Shown here one piece after another: positions 1 through 6,635 of a stretch of 13,656 nucleotides of DNA. The stretch comes from an uncultured Olegusella sp. (GTDB lineage Bacteria > Actinomycetota > Coriobacteriia > Coriobacteriales > Atopobiaceae). Position 1 is the first letter of the stretch. Every line of letters starts with the position of its first letter. The stretch spans positions 1 to 13,656 of the forward strand of contig NZ_CAMXYY010000041.1 of NCBI RefSeq assembly GCF_947253395.1, written 5' to 3'. Under the pieces are notes generated by a model. That model saw nothing but the letters and a program-made list of their open reading frames with translations. It ran no database searches and was not told where the DNA came from. A program made the translations under genes and the position numbers.

Positions 1-809
1 ATACGCTTGAGCTGGGTCGTCATACCCTGCAGTTCTTCTTGGCTCCCATGGTTCACTGGCCTGAGGTTATGGTTTCCTACGATCAGCTGACAGGTGTTTT
101 GTATTCCGCCGATGCCTTTGGTGAGTTTGGCGCGCTGGGTGGCAACATCTTTGCTGACGAGGTTGATTGGGAGCATGACTGGCTGGATGAGGCTCGTCGC
201 TACTACGTTAATATCGTAGGTAAGTATGGTGTGCAAACCAATATGCTGCTCAAAAAAGCTGCCAAGTTGGATATCCGTATGATTTGTCCGTTGCATGGCC
301 ATATCTGGCGCAAGGACTTTAATCTCATCCTAGATAAGTACGCCAAGTGGGCAAGCTACGAACCCGAAATTGATTCTGTCGCAATCTTTTATGGCTCAAT
401 TTATGGCGATACAGCTGTTGCGGCTGATATTCTTGCGGGCAAGCTGGCTGAGCGCGGCATGCGCGATGTACGCGTTTACGATAGCTCCAAGACTATGACC
501 TCTGAGCTTGTTTCTGTTGCCTTCCAATACTCCAAACTTGTCTTTGCTTGCGCCACCTATAATTTGGGCATCTTTGATAGCATGCGTACTTTGCTGGACG
601 ATATCGCAGCTCATGCCCTTAAGAATCGCGTTGTTGGCATCATGGAAAACGGCAGCTGGGCTCCTACGGCGGGTAAGCTCATCCAAACACAAGTTGAGGC
701 TATGCCCAATATGACTATTCTCGAGCCTGTGGTGCACCTGCGTTCTAGTGTTAAGGAAGCAAATCTCGCCGAGATTGAGGCTTTGGCCGACGCCCTCGCT
801 TCCGCCTAA
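1..809 (+). CDS. FprA-type A flavoprotein (flavodiiron protein), 5' end missing
   Basis: C-terminal 268 residues of a flavodiiron protein; the open frame runs back through position 3 to the window edge, so the TTG at 39 is an internal Leu, not a start. These cytoplasmic proteins reduce O2 to water and/or NO to N2O at a non-haem diiron site, with FMN passing on the electrons, and protect anaerobes from oxidative or nitrosative stress. Numbering from the first visible codon, the diiron ligands of the second half of the metallo-beta-lactamase-like domain are visible: His18 in VHWPE, Asp37 in SADAFGEF and His98 in PLHGHIWR. The HxExDH cluster lies outside the window. From about residue 124 a flavodoxin domain follows, with FMN phosphate loop YGSIYGDTA (130-138) and the later loops CATYNLGIF and ENGSWAP. 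It ends after the flavodoxin domain, with no rubredoxin or flavin reductase extension. Last gene of its transcript: a terminator follows 25 nt after the stop. Confidence 0.93.
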   Translation, partial: TLELGRHTLQFFLAPMVHWPEVMVSYDQLTGVLYSADAFGEFGALGGNIFADEVDWEHDWLDEARRYYVNIVGKYGVQTNMLLKKAAKLDIRMICPLHGHIWRKDFNLILDKYAKWASYEPEIDSVAIFYGSIYGDTAVAADILAGKLAERGMRDVRVYDSSKTMTSELVSVAFQYSKLVFACATYNLGIFDSMRTLLDDIAAHALKNRVVGIMENGSWAPTAGKLIQTQVEAMPNMTILEPVVHLRSSVKEANLAEIEALADALASA

Positions 810-833
810 TTCGCCTTACATTAGCTGTTATTC

Positions 834-866
834 ATCCGCTTAGGGAGAGTCCTAAGCGGATTTTTC
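834..866 (+). terminator. Rho-independent terminator after the flavodiiron gene
   Basis: A perfect 11-bp stem (834-844 with 851-861, arms ATCCGCTTAGG / CCTAAGCGGAT) closes a 6-nt loop and runs directly into TTTTTC. It lies 25 nt after the flavodiiron stop codon. The T-tract ends exactly where the next promoter's -35 box begins. Confidence 0.93.
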
Positions 867-896
867 TTGACATACTGTATATATATGATATATACA
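867..896 (+). promoter_or_regulatory. Sigma-A type promoter of the gntR-ABC unit
   Basis: Perfect -35 hexamer TTGACA at 867-872. The -10 is TATATA at 889-894 (16-bp spacer) or TATACA at 891-896 (18-bp spacer); the AT repeat makes the register ambiguous. Transcription would start near 901-903, giving a leader of about 36 nt before the GTG at 939. The spacer and -10 are buried in a palindrome, so repressor binding should exclude RNA polymerase (inference). Confidence 0.8.
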
Positions 897-901
897 GTAT
901 G
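871..901. promoter_or_regulatory. Palindromic operator, probable GntR (YtrA-type) autoregulatory site
   Basis: A perfect 14-bp inverted repeat, CATACTGTATATAT (871-884) and its complement (888-901), around a 3-nt centre (ATG, 885-887). It covers the promoter spacer, the -10 and the probable start of transcription. The next gene encodes a small YtrA-type GntR repressor, a group that usually regulates its own operon, so this is its most likely target. The half-sites CTGT/ACAG are 13 nt apart, which does not fit a LexA box (8 nt). Confidence 0.78.
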
Positions 902-938
902 TACACAATGAACAGAACAAAGGGAAAGGGAAACGAGC

Positions 939-1316
939 GTGGAAATTGTCATTTCCAACTCCTCGGGCAAGCCCATCTATGAGCAGATTGCAGATCAGTT
1001 GAGAGCGGCTGTTCTTGCAGGCGAGCTTAGCGCTGGTGAACAGCTTCCATCCATTCGAAGTCTTGCGACGAGTCTACGCATTAGTGCGATTACCACCAAA
1101 CGTGCCTATGCAGAGCTTGAGGCGCAAGGCATTTTGGAAACGGTCCCTGGCAAAGGTTGCTTTGTGGCGGGTGTCGATCCAGGACTTTTGCGAGAAGAGC
1201 AACTCAGACGGGTGGAAGCAGCGCTTGCGCAAGCGGTCGCTGTGGCACGAACTGCTGCGATTGATTCTCAACAACTGCACGAAATGCTTGACTTGATTCT
1301 CGAGGAGGAACACTGA
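939..1316 (+). CDS. GntR family transcriptional regulator, YtrA subfamily
   Basis: A 125-residue DNA-binding regulator. The N-terminal winged helix-turn-helix spans about residues 10-78, with the family signature LPSIRSLATSLRISAITTKR (36-55), then AYAELEAQGIL and the wing GKGCFV (71-76). The remaining 47 residues are too short for a FadR or UTRA ligand domain. They look like the two-helix dimerisation tail of the YtrA subfamily, whose members are usually encoded next to ABC transporters and repress their own operon. GTG start at 939 is preceded by an AGGGAAAGGG ribosome-binding region (921-930). The stop is 2 nt before the ATPase start. The inducer is unknown; in related systems it is linked to cell-envelope stress or antibiotics, which cannot be assigned here. 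Confidence 0.92.
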   Translation: MEIVISNSSGKPIYEQIADQLRAAVLAGELSAGEQLPSIRSLATSLRISAITTKRAYAELEAQGILETVPGKGCFVAGVDPGLLREEQLRRVEAALAQAVAVARTAAIDSQQLHEMLDLILEEEH

Positions 1317-1318
1317 GT

Positions 1319-2344
1319 ATGAAAGCATATGTGGGTACAGACGCTCAGAGTGCTGCGCATTTTGCGTATACGGCTTTTGATAGGGATAACAAGCTTCCCC
1401 TTGGTAGTCTTGACTTGTCAGGGGAGATTTGCGATTTGAGATTGTGCGAGATTGACAAACGTTATGGTGACTTTGCCCTTCAGTCAGTATCTCTTGATGT
1501 GCCTCGAGGGTCGATTGTGGGTTTGGTGGGCCGTAATGGCGCAGGTAAATCTACACTTATGAAAGTTGCACTCGGTTGTGTGCATGCTGATGCTGGTTCG
1601 GTCGAGCTCTTTGGCAAAAAACGAGATGCTCTTTCCGGTGCGGAACTCACCGCTCTTAAAGCTCGTATAGGTTATGTGAGTTCGGTCTGTGCATATCCGT
1701 TGCGAATGAGTGTGGCGCAGGTTGCAACAATGTATAGCTTGGCATATCCAAAGCTTGACTATCCGTTGCTCCAACATCTGCTTGAGCGTATGGGCTTGCT
1801 ACAAGCAAATCCAAAGCCCCATCGTTCATATGCTGCCCGCAAAAAGGTTGGAGAGCTTTCTCGCGGTATGGGTATGAAATTACAGCTTGCTTGCGTGCTT
1901 GCCTGCGGTGCAGATTTGCTTGTAATGGACGAACCGACAGCAGGTCTTGATCCTATTGTGCGCGATGAACTGCTCGATATTTTACGCGAGAGCATGGAAG
2001 ATGGCACGAGATCAATTCTCATTTCTAGTCATATTACCAGCGACCTTGAGCATATCGCAGACTATATTGTGATGCTTGAAGAGGGAAAAATTGCATTTGC
2101 AAGTGATTGTGGGCGCATTTATGACGAGATGGGTATCGCTCATTTGCGCGGCGAGGAACTGGAGTATCTGCTTGCAAGTGCTTATATTCCTGAAGGCCAA
2201 ATCCGTATAGTAAAGCGTGACTTCTCCTGGGATGTGCTTGTTTTCAACCGTGCTCAGTTTGAGCAGCGCTTCCCAACTTTTACCATTGATAAAGCGACAA
2301 TCGATGAGACGATGACCCTCGTTGCGAAGGGAGAGCTGAGATAA
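1319..2344 (+). CDS. ABC transporter ATP-binding protein (YtrB-like)
   Basis: A 341-residue ABC ATPase that would power the permease encoded next. Visible motifs are Walker A GRNGAGKST (71-79), signature LSRGM (180-184), Walker B LLVMDEPTAGLDP (200-212, Asp204/Glu205) and H-loop SSH (His228). The Q-loop position after IGYVS lacks the usual Gln (it reads SVCAYP). Deviation there seems common among YtrB-like exporters, but this is recalled rather than checked. About 110 residues follow the ATPase core, longer than a minimal subunit. The ATG at 1319 sits 2 nt after the gntR stop with GAGGAGG at 1302-1308. It gives a 40-residue leader before the typical ATPase N-terminus; an in-frame TTG at 1436, with GGGGAG 9 nt upstream, would start precisely at the core. 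I keep the ATG because of its ribosome-binding site and its coupling to gntR. Confidence 0.93.
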   Translation: MKAYVGTDAQSAAHFAYTAFDRDNKLPLGSLDLSGEICDLRLCEIDKRYGDFALQSVSLDVPRGSIVGLVGRNGAGKSTLMKVALGCVHADAGSVELFGKKRDALSGAELTALKARIGYVSSVCAYPLRMSVAQVATMYSLAYPKLDYPLLQHLLERMGLLQANPKPHRSYAARKKVGELSRGMGMKLQLACVLACGADLLVMDEPTAGLDPIVRDELLDILRESMEDGTRSILISSHITSDLEHIADYIVMLEEGKIAFASDCGRIYDEMGIAHLRGEELEYLLASAYIPEGQIRIVKRDFSWDVLVFNRAQFEQRFPTFTIDKATIDETMTLVAKGELR

Positions 2345-3061
2345 ATGCTTGCGGTTCTTTATGCAGATTGGTGCCAGTTTTTGCGCAAACTTCCGCAGTA
2401 TCTTCTGCTATTTGCGACGGTAATTATTATCGTTGGAGCGGGCGCAGTCTTTGGCAGAGACGACATAGATATTGCTCACGTCACGATAACAAATTTGCAG
2501 ATACAGATTTCGCTCGCCATTTTCTTTATGGTGATTTATATCTTGGCAGGAGGTGCTTTTTCAGATGACGAAGCAAATGGTTGGCAGCAGGCTCGTGACG
2601 CGCTTCCTCTGACGCGCGCTCAAGTGGTAACAGGACGTTATGTTTTTGTGTTTGCGGCAACTATTACGGGAGCTATCGTTTGTATACTGCTCAATGGTGT
2701 AGTGGTACTCGCAATGCAACAATTCAACAGCAATGCCTTAAGCACTATGACAGAAGTTGGCTCTGTACTTGTAGCGGCTGCCTTGATATTGCTTCTGTTA
2801 CTTTCACTCCAAATGCCTGTTTTGTTTTGGTGGGGAGCTCAACGAGCTTGGCCTGTTATGTCGCTGCCTGTGATGCTTCCGTTATTGTTAACTTTCCCTG
2901 CACCAAGGCAAGGATTTTTACGAGCGACAGAAACGCTGTCAAAGCTGTATGCGCAACTAGGGATGGGATGGAGTTTAGTTGTTGCGGCTCTGCTCGTGGG
3001 TTTGCTCTCCTTCGCCTCGCTCAAACTCTCGCAGAAACTTTACGCAAAGCGGGATTTGTAA
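2345..3061 (+). CDS. ABC-2 type transporter permease
   Basis: A 238-residue hydrophobic protein with six probable membrane segments at about 18-36, 52-72, 99-124, 138-161, 168-184 and 207-226. The loop after segment 2 carries acidic SDDEANGWQQARDALPLTR (73-91), a pattern typical of small ABC-2 exporter subunits (often DE.nGW...LP.sR). It starts directly after the ATPase stop codon (TAA then ATG, no gap) with AAGGGAG at 2327-2333, so it is almost certainly translationally coupled. It probably dimerises with two ATPase subunits to form an exporter; the substrate cannot be read from the sequence. Recognition rests on hydropathy, the loop motif and gene order. Confidence 0.88.
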   Translation: MLAVLYADWCQFLRKLPQYLLLFATVIIIVGAGAVFGRDDIDIAHVTITNLQIQISLAIFFMVIYILAGGAFSDDEANGWQQARDALPLTRAQVVTGRYVFVFAATITGAIVCILLNGVVVLAMQQFNSNALSTMTEVGSVLVAAALILLLLLSLQMPVLFWWGAQRAWPVMSLPVMLPLLLTFPAPRQGFLRATETLSKLYAQLGMGWSLVVAALLVGLLSFASLKLSQKLYAKRDL

Positions 3062-3096
3062 GAAAAAGCGCCTGGGGCCTGTGCTGTCCCAGGCGC
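3062..3096 (-). terminator. Rho-independent terminator of the B3/B4 gene (minus strand)
   Basis: Read on the minus strand, a 9-bp GC-rich stem (GCGCCTGGG, 3096-3088, with its complement 3076-3068) closes an 11-nt loop and is followed by TTTTT (3067-3063). It lies about 30 nt past the stop of the minus-strand gene. On the plus strand the hairpin has no T-tract, so it serves the permease transcript less well. Its T-tract touches the permease stop codon. Confidence 0.82.
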
Positions 3097-3126
3097 GCTG
3101 TGCGTTATAGGCGGATAAGTCAGCGC

Positions 3127-3849
3127 TTAGATAAGTGGAGTCGTGCGATGATCAATCGTCAGATAATCTTTGTTGGTGGTATGAGCACCAAGAATTTCGC
3201 TGGTAAAGACTTCTAGTTGATCGATAGCAGCATGCAGATCATTCACGCGATGAGGCTCAATACACTCCATGATAAAGGCGCAATGAGGAGTGTTGTCTGT
3301 AGCTGCGCTACGCTGGCAGTCACGCCAGTTCCAGCAGCGACAAATAGCCCCCGCATCGTCTAGGTATGCAAGCTCACCAGCGAGGGTGGGATCAGGAGTA
3401 TCCTCACCAACAGCCAGATAGTCGTCTCCACCTTCGCTTAGCGCGAGACGGAAGGTGCCCACAAAGGCATCGATATTTTCTACGCCCATGGGGAAGGCAT
3501 AGGTCAGAGAAATTGCATTGGATATATCAACTGCGGGGTTGATGGAGCCAACCGGATTGTCTTTAAGGACACGCTTAAGTAGGTTTTCGATTGAGCAGCG
3601 GGCGCCATGCTTGGTCTTAAATTTGCGGTATGCCTCGCGCCATACCGCAGGAACTTCGTTTTTGCTGATGGGGTTGTTGGGCACCCATTTGCGCGCAACA
3701 ATATTGGCACGTTTGAGCTCCTTCTGGGCGCGGGCGACCAGCGCAGGATCAATTTGGTCGGTTGGTTTGATGCCATCTACGGTCAAAACGCCAATAGTTG
3801 CCTTGGGAAAAAGCTCCCAGAAAGACTCCTCAGTGACAAAATTTATCAT
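3127..3849 (-). CDS. Stand-alone B3/B4 domain protein (PheT editing-domain-like)
   Basis: A 240-residue protein that resembles the B3/B4 domain of the phenylalanyl-tRNA synthetase beta subunit as found in stand-alone proteins. Features are FWELFPKATIGVL near the N-terminus, AVWREAYRKF (68-77), a basic stretch ENLLKRVLK, GSINPAVDISNAISL (101-115), FPMGVENID and RCWNWRDCQRS (171-181). In PheRS this domain binds tRNA and removes misacylated Tyr; the substrate of free-standing versions is not something I can assign, and trans-editing of a misacylated tRNA is only a hypothesis. An upstream ATG at 3861 would add four residues but lacks a clear ribosome-binding site. The ATG at 3849 has GGAGAG (3859-3854) just upstream and gives the typical N-terminus. 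It is monocistronic, convergent with the ABC permease and divergent from pcrA. Confidence 0.82.
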   Translation of the reverse strand: MINFVTEESFWELFPKATIGVLTVDGIKPTDQIDPALVARAQKELKRANIVARKWVPNNPISKNEVPAVWREAYRKFKTKHGARCSIENLLKRVLKDNPVGSINPAVDISNAISLTYAFPMGVENIDAFVGTFRLALSEGGDDYLAVGEDTPDPTLAGELAYLDDAGAICRCWNWRDCQRSAATDNTPHCAFIMECIEPHRVNDLHAAIDQLEVFTSEILGAHTTNKDYLTIDHRTTPLI

Positions 3850-3853
3850 ATAG

Positions 3854-3859
3854 CTCTCC
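3854..3859 (-). promoter_or_regulatory. Ribosome-binding site that decides the B3/B4 gene start
   Basis: GGAGAG on the minus strand, 4 nt before the ATG at 3849. It overlaps the upstream in-frame ATG (3861-3859), which itself has no purine-rich stretch at a suitable distance. This favours the 240-residue product. Confidence 0.6.
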
Positions 3860-3984
3860 ATGTTTGCTGCTCGTTGAGAGTACGCTTGAACGACTTGAAT
3901 GTTCCCACATTAATTAAGACTTATGTTGCAGAGTTAAACAAGTCGAAAATTGATGAACAAATAAGAGACAGATGAGTAAAGCCC

Positions 3985-4012
3985 TTTTGAGGTCCGCTAC
4001 AGGGGGTAGACT
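3985..4012 (+). promoter_or_regulatory. Possible pcrA promoter
   Basis: In the 194-nt divergent gap, TAGACT (4007-4012) is a fair -10, with a poor -35 TTTTGA (3985-3990) 16 nt upstream. No better pair is visible before the TTG start at 4044. The rest of the gap holds no convincing RNA gene, and I could not settle on a promoter for the minus-strand gene. Confidence 0.35.
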
Positions 4013-4043
4013 AGTAGCTCCCACATGATGAACGGAGTTTCCC

Positions 4044-6563
4044 TTGTCACTGTCTTTCGATGAGTTTATGAAGTCTCAGTCTAGCTTCTCTGAGCGACAG
4101 GGCACAGCAGCGCCTGTTGTAAAAAAACCATCTCGAGTAGCAGTTGGTACGACTGACGAAGTGCCTCTTTCTCCCGTAGAGAGTGCCGTTGATATTGATA
4201 GTCTTAATGCTGCGCAACGCAAAGCGGCACTATGTACACGTGGTCCCTTGCTGGTTTTGGCAGGAGCTGGTTCAGGCAAGACGCGGGTGTTGACGTACCG
4301 CATTGCGCACATGATTTCTGATGAAGGAGTACGTCCTTGGCAGGTGTTAGCAATCACCTTTACCAACAAAGCAGCAGCCGAGATGCGCGAGCGTCTGGAC
4401 GCATTGCTCCCTGGGGGCACGCGTGGTATGTGGGTGTGTACCTTCCATGCAATGTGTGTGCGTATGCTGCGCGAGGATGGTGAGTTGCTGGGCTATCGCC
4501 CCAATTTCACTATCTATGATGACGATGACTCAAAGCGTCTTGTCAAGACCATCATGGATGAGTTGGATATTGACCCCAAGCAATTTCCCCTACAGGCTAT
4601 TCGTTCGCGTATCTCACAGGCAAAAAATGCAATGAAAACAGCTGAGGATATGGCAGATGAAGCCACAGGAGATCATAATCCGCTTAGCCTCAAAGCAGCT
4701 CGTGTATATCGAGAGCTGCAGCTACGTTTGGCACGAGCAAACGCTATGGATTTTGATGATTTGCTTATCAAGGCATATGAGCTGTTGGCAAAACATCCCG
4801 ACGTATTGGACAAGTATCAGGAACGCTTCCGTCAAATTAGTGTGGATGAGTATCAGGATACCAACCATGTTCAGTATTCCATTACCAATTTGTTGGCAGC
4901 AAAGTATCGCAATTTAATGGTGGTTGGCGATGACGACCAGTCAATTTATAGCTGGCGTGGTGCCGATATAAAAAATATTCTTGCTTTTGAGCAGGACTAT
5001 CCCGATGCGCAGGTAGTCAAGCTCGAGCAGAACTATCGCTCAACCCATCATATTTTGTCTGCAGCAAATGCTGTGGTGAGTAACAATTCCCGACGCAAAG
5101 CCAAGCGTCTTTTTACCAATCGCAACGATGGAGACAAGATTTTTCTGTATCAAGCAGATGATGAACGCGATGAGGGTCGTTGGATTGGCTCGGAGATCGA
5201 AAAAAATCATGATGATGGTACCAGCTATGATGACATTGCGGTCTTTTATCGTACGAATTCTCAGTCGCGTGTACTCGAAGATATGCTGTTGCGTGCGGGG
5301 GTGCCTTACAAAATCGTGGGTGGTACGCGATTCTTTGATCGAGCAGAGATTCGCGATGTAATGGCTTATCTCAAGCTTGTGGTCAATCCTGACGATGACA
5401 TATCAGCCTTACGTGTTATCAACACGCCCCGTCGAGGTATTGGTACAACTTCCATTGGCAAAATTCGCAGCTATGCCACAGAACACGACTTGACCTTCTT
5501 TGCAGCTGCTCAAGCTTGTGTGGCAGAAACAGGTCTTTTTAGTCCTAAGGTACGTGCAGGCTTGGGTGAGTTTAGCGCAGCTATAGAAGCAGGCCGTCAT
5601 CTGCAGGGTGACTTATCAGATGTGGTTGAGACAATTGTTGACAAAACGGGTCTTATACGTGCTCTCGAGGCAGAGCATTCCGTTGAAGCTGATGGCCGCA
5701 TTGATAACATTCGAGAGTTTTTTGGTGTGGCTGCCGAGTTTGATGAAACGCATGATGATGCCACAGCAACGCTTGAAAGCTTAGCCCAACTTGCTGCAGC
5801 TGCCACAGCGGATGAAGCTTCCACAGCGCCCCGTGCAGCAGCAGAAAATGCGGCGAGCGTTGCTGCCAAAAAGCTTCCGGCTTTTATGGAGTGGCTAGCT
5901 CTGCGCTCGGATCTTGATAGTTTGGCTGGGTCCAGTAGCGCGGTAACGCTCATGACTATTCATTCTGCAAAAGGCTTGGAATTTCCTGTTGTATTTGTTG
6001 CGGGTATGGAAGAGGGGCTTTTTCCTCATCGTGCAAAGGAAGGCGAGCCAGATTCTTTTGAGGAAGAACGCCGTCTTGCCTATGTAGCCATTACCCGAGC
6101 AGAGCGTAGACTCTATCTGAGTTATGCAACAACACGTAGAATGTTTGGCTCTACCTCGGCAAATGCGCCGAGCCGCTTTTTGGCAGAAATCCCTGAAGAT
6201 GATGTTCAAACCATAGGTCTTGGTTCTTCGGGATATCGTGGAGTCGGTTGGGAAAAACGTGGCGATCGGCATGGTACCTATGGTAGTGGCCGCGGTAGCG
6301 AGGTTTACGGTGGGCAGGTCTTTGGTTCGCGTACGCGCTCAACGGGTGGTTCTCGTGAGATGGGCTCCAATGCACAGCCCATTCGTCGCGATGTCGCAAA
6401 GGCAAATGAAAGCTTTGCGGTGGGCGATCGGGTGTCGCATAAGACTTTCAAGATGGGTACTGTGCGTGCAATAGACAAGGACACTTTGACAGTCTATTTC
6501 GAAAGCCTTGGCACTACCAAACGCTTACTTAAGGGATTTGCGCCGATAGTCAAGATTGTTTAG
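4044..6563 (+). CDS. pcrA: ATP-dependent 3'-5' DNA helicase PcrA/UvrD
   Basis: An 839-residue superfamily 1A helicase for DNA repair and removal of stalled complexes. Motifs in order: Q motif LNAAQRKA (54-61), Walker A AGAGSGKT (73-80), Ia ITFTNKAAAEMRERL (104-118), II VDEYQDT (267-273), III VGDDDQSIYSWRGA (294-307), IV LEQNYRS (327-333), V VTLMTIHSAKGLEFP (634-648) and VI EEERRLAYVAITRAERR (673-689). A Gly/Arg/Ser-rich linker (about 726-775) leads to the C-terminal Tudor-like PcrA module FAVGDRVSHKTFKMGTV (791-807), which in PcrA contacts RNA polymerase. That module and the lack of nuclease domains argue for PcrA over Rep or AddA. Oddities are about 45 extra residues before the Q motif and an Ala-rich insertion (about 580-610) in the 2B region. 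The TTG start at 4044 has GGAG 6 nt upstream. It is probably transcribed alone. Confidence 0.96.
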   Translation: MSLSFDEFMKSQSSFSERQGTAAPVVKKPSRVAVGTTDEVPLSPVESAVDIDSLNAAQRKAALCTRGPLLVLAGAGSGKTRVLTYRIAHMISDEGVRPWQVLAITFTNKAAAEMRERLDALLPGGTRGMWVCTFHAMCVRMLREDGELLGYRPNFTIYDDDDSKRLVKTIMDELDIDPKQFPLQAIRSRISQAKNAMKTAEDMADEATGDHNPLSLKAARVYRELQLRLARANAMDFDDLLIKAYELLAKHPDVLDKYQERFRQISVDEYQDTNHVQYSITNLLAAKYRNLMVVGDDDQSIYSWRGADIKNILAFEQDYPDAQVVKLEQNYRSTHHILSAANAVVSNNSRRKAKRLFTNRNDGDKIFLYQADDERDEGRWIGSEIEKNHDDGTSYDDIAVFYRTNSQSRVLEDMLLRAGVPYKIVGGTRFFDRAEIRDVMAYLKLVVNPDDDISALRVINTPRRGIGTTSIGKIRSYATEHDLTFFAAAQACVAETGLFSPKVRAGLGEFSAAIEAGRHLQGDLSDVVETIVDKTGLIRALEAEHSVEADGRIDNIREFFGVAAEFDETHDDATATLESLAQLAAAATADEASTAPRAAAENAASVAAKKLPAFMEWLALRSDLDSLAGSSSAVTLMTIHSAKGLEFPVVFVAGMEEGLFPHRAKEGEPDSFEEERRLAYVAITRAERRLYLSYATTRRMFGSTSANAPSRFLAEIPEDDVQTIGLGSSGYRGVGWEKRGDRHGTYGSGRGSEVYGGQVFGSRTRSTGGSREMGSNAQPIRRDVAKANESFAVGDRVSHKTFKMGTVRAIDKDTLTVYFESLGTTKRLLKGFAPIVKIV

Positions 6564-6623
6564 GAGCAAACGACTCTTTGGCTCTGCTTGCGTTACTCTT
6601 AATGTATCTGTAAAGCCCTATAC

Positions 6624-6629
6624 AGGAGG
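6624..6629 (+). promoter_or_regulatory. Ribosome-binding site that decides the rfbA start
   Basis: A full AGGAGG lies 6 nt before the GTG at 6636. The in-frame TTG at 6630 directly abuts it, with no spacer, and so cannot be the start. The GTG gives the canonical RfbA N-terminus (M)KGIILAGGSGTRLYP. Confidence 0.85.
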
Positions 6630-6635
6630 TTGTTT

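Noticed and set aside
39..41. TTG as start of the flavodiiron gene
   Set aside because: The frame stays open to the window edge and the upstream residues (ending LQFFLAPMVHW) are family-conserved; the gene is simply cut by the window.
875..897. LexA-like box (CTGT...ACAG) in the palindrome
   Set aside because: The half-sites are separated by 13 nt rather than 8, and the palindrome extends beyond them; a GntR site next to its own gene is a better fit.
908..985. Short leader reading frame starting at ATG 908 upstream of gntR
   Set aside because: No ribosome-binding site; it overlaps the gntR start out of frame and has no recognisable composition.
2680..3216. 178-residue frame overlapping the permease gene
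   Set aside because: It is an out-of-frame shadow of the permease that runs into the minus-strand terminator; no start signal and no family resemblance.
3891..3945. CGACTTG/CAAGTCG inverted repeat in the B3/B4-pcrA gap
   Set aside because: Only 7 bp, 41 nt apart, with no link to a promoter I could place; chance is likely.
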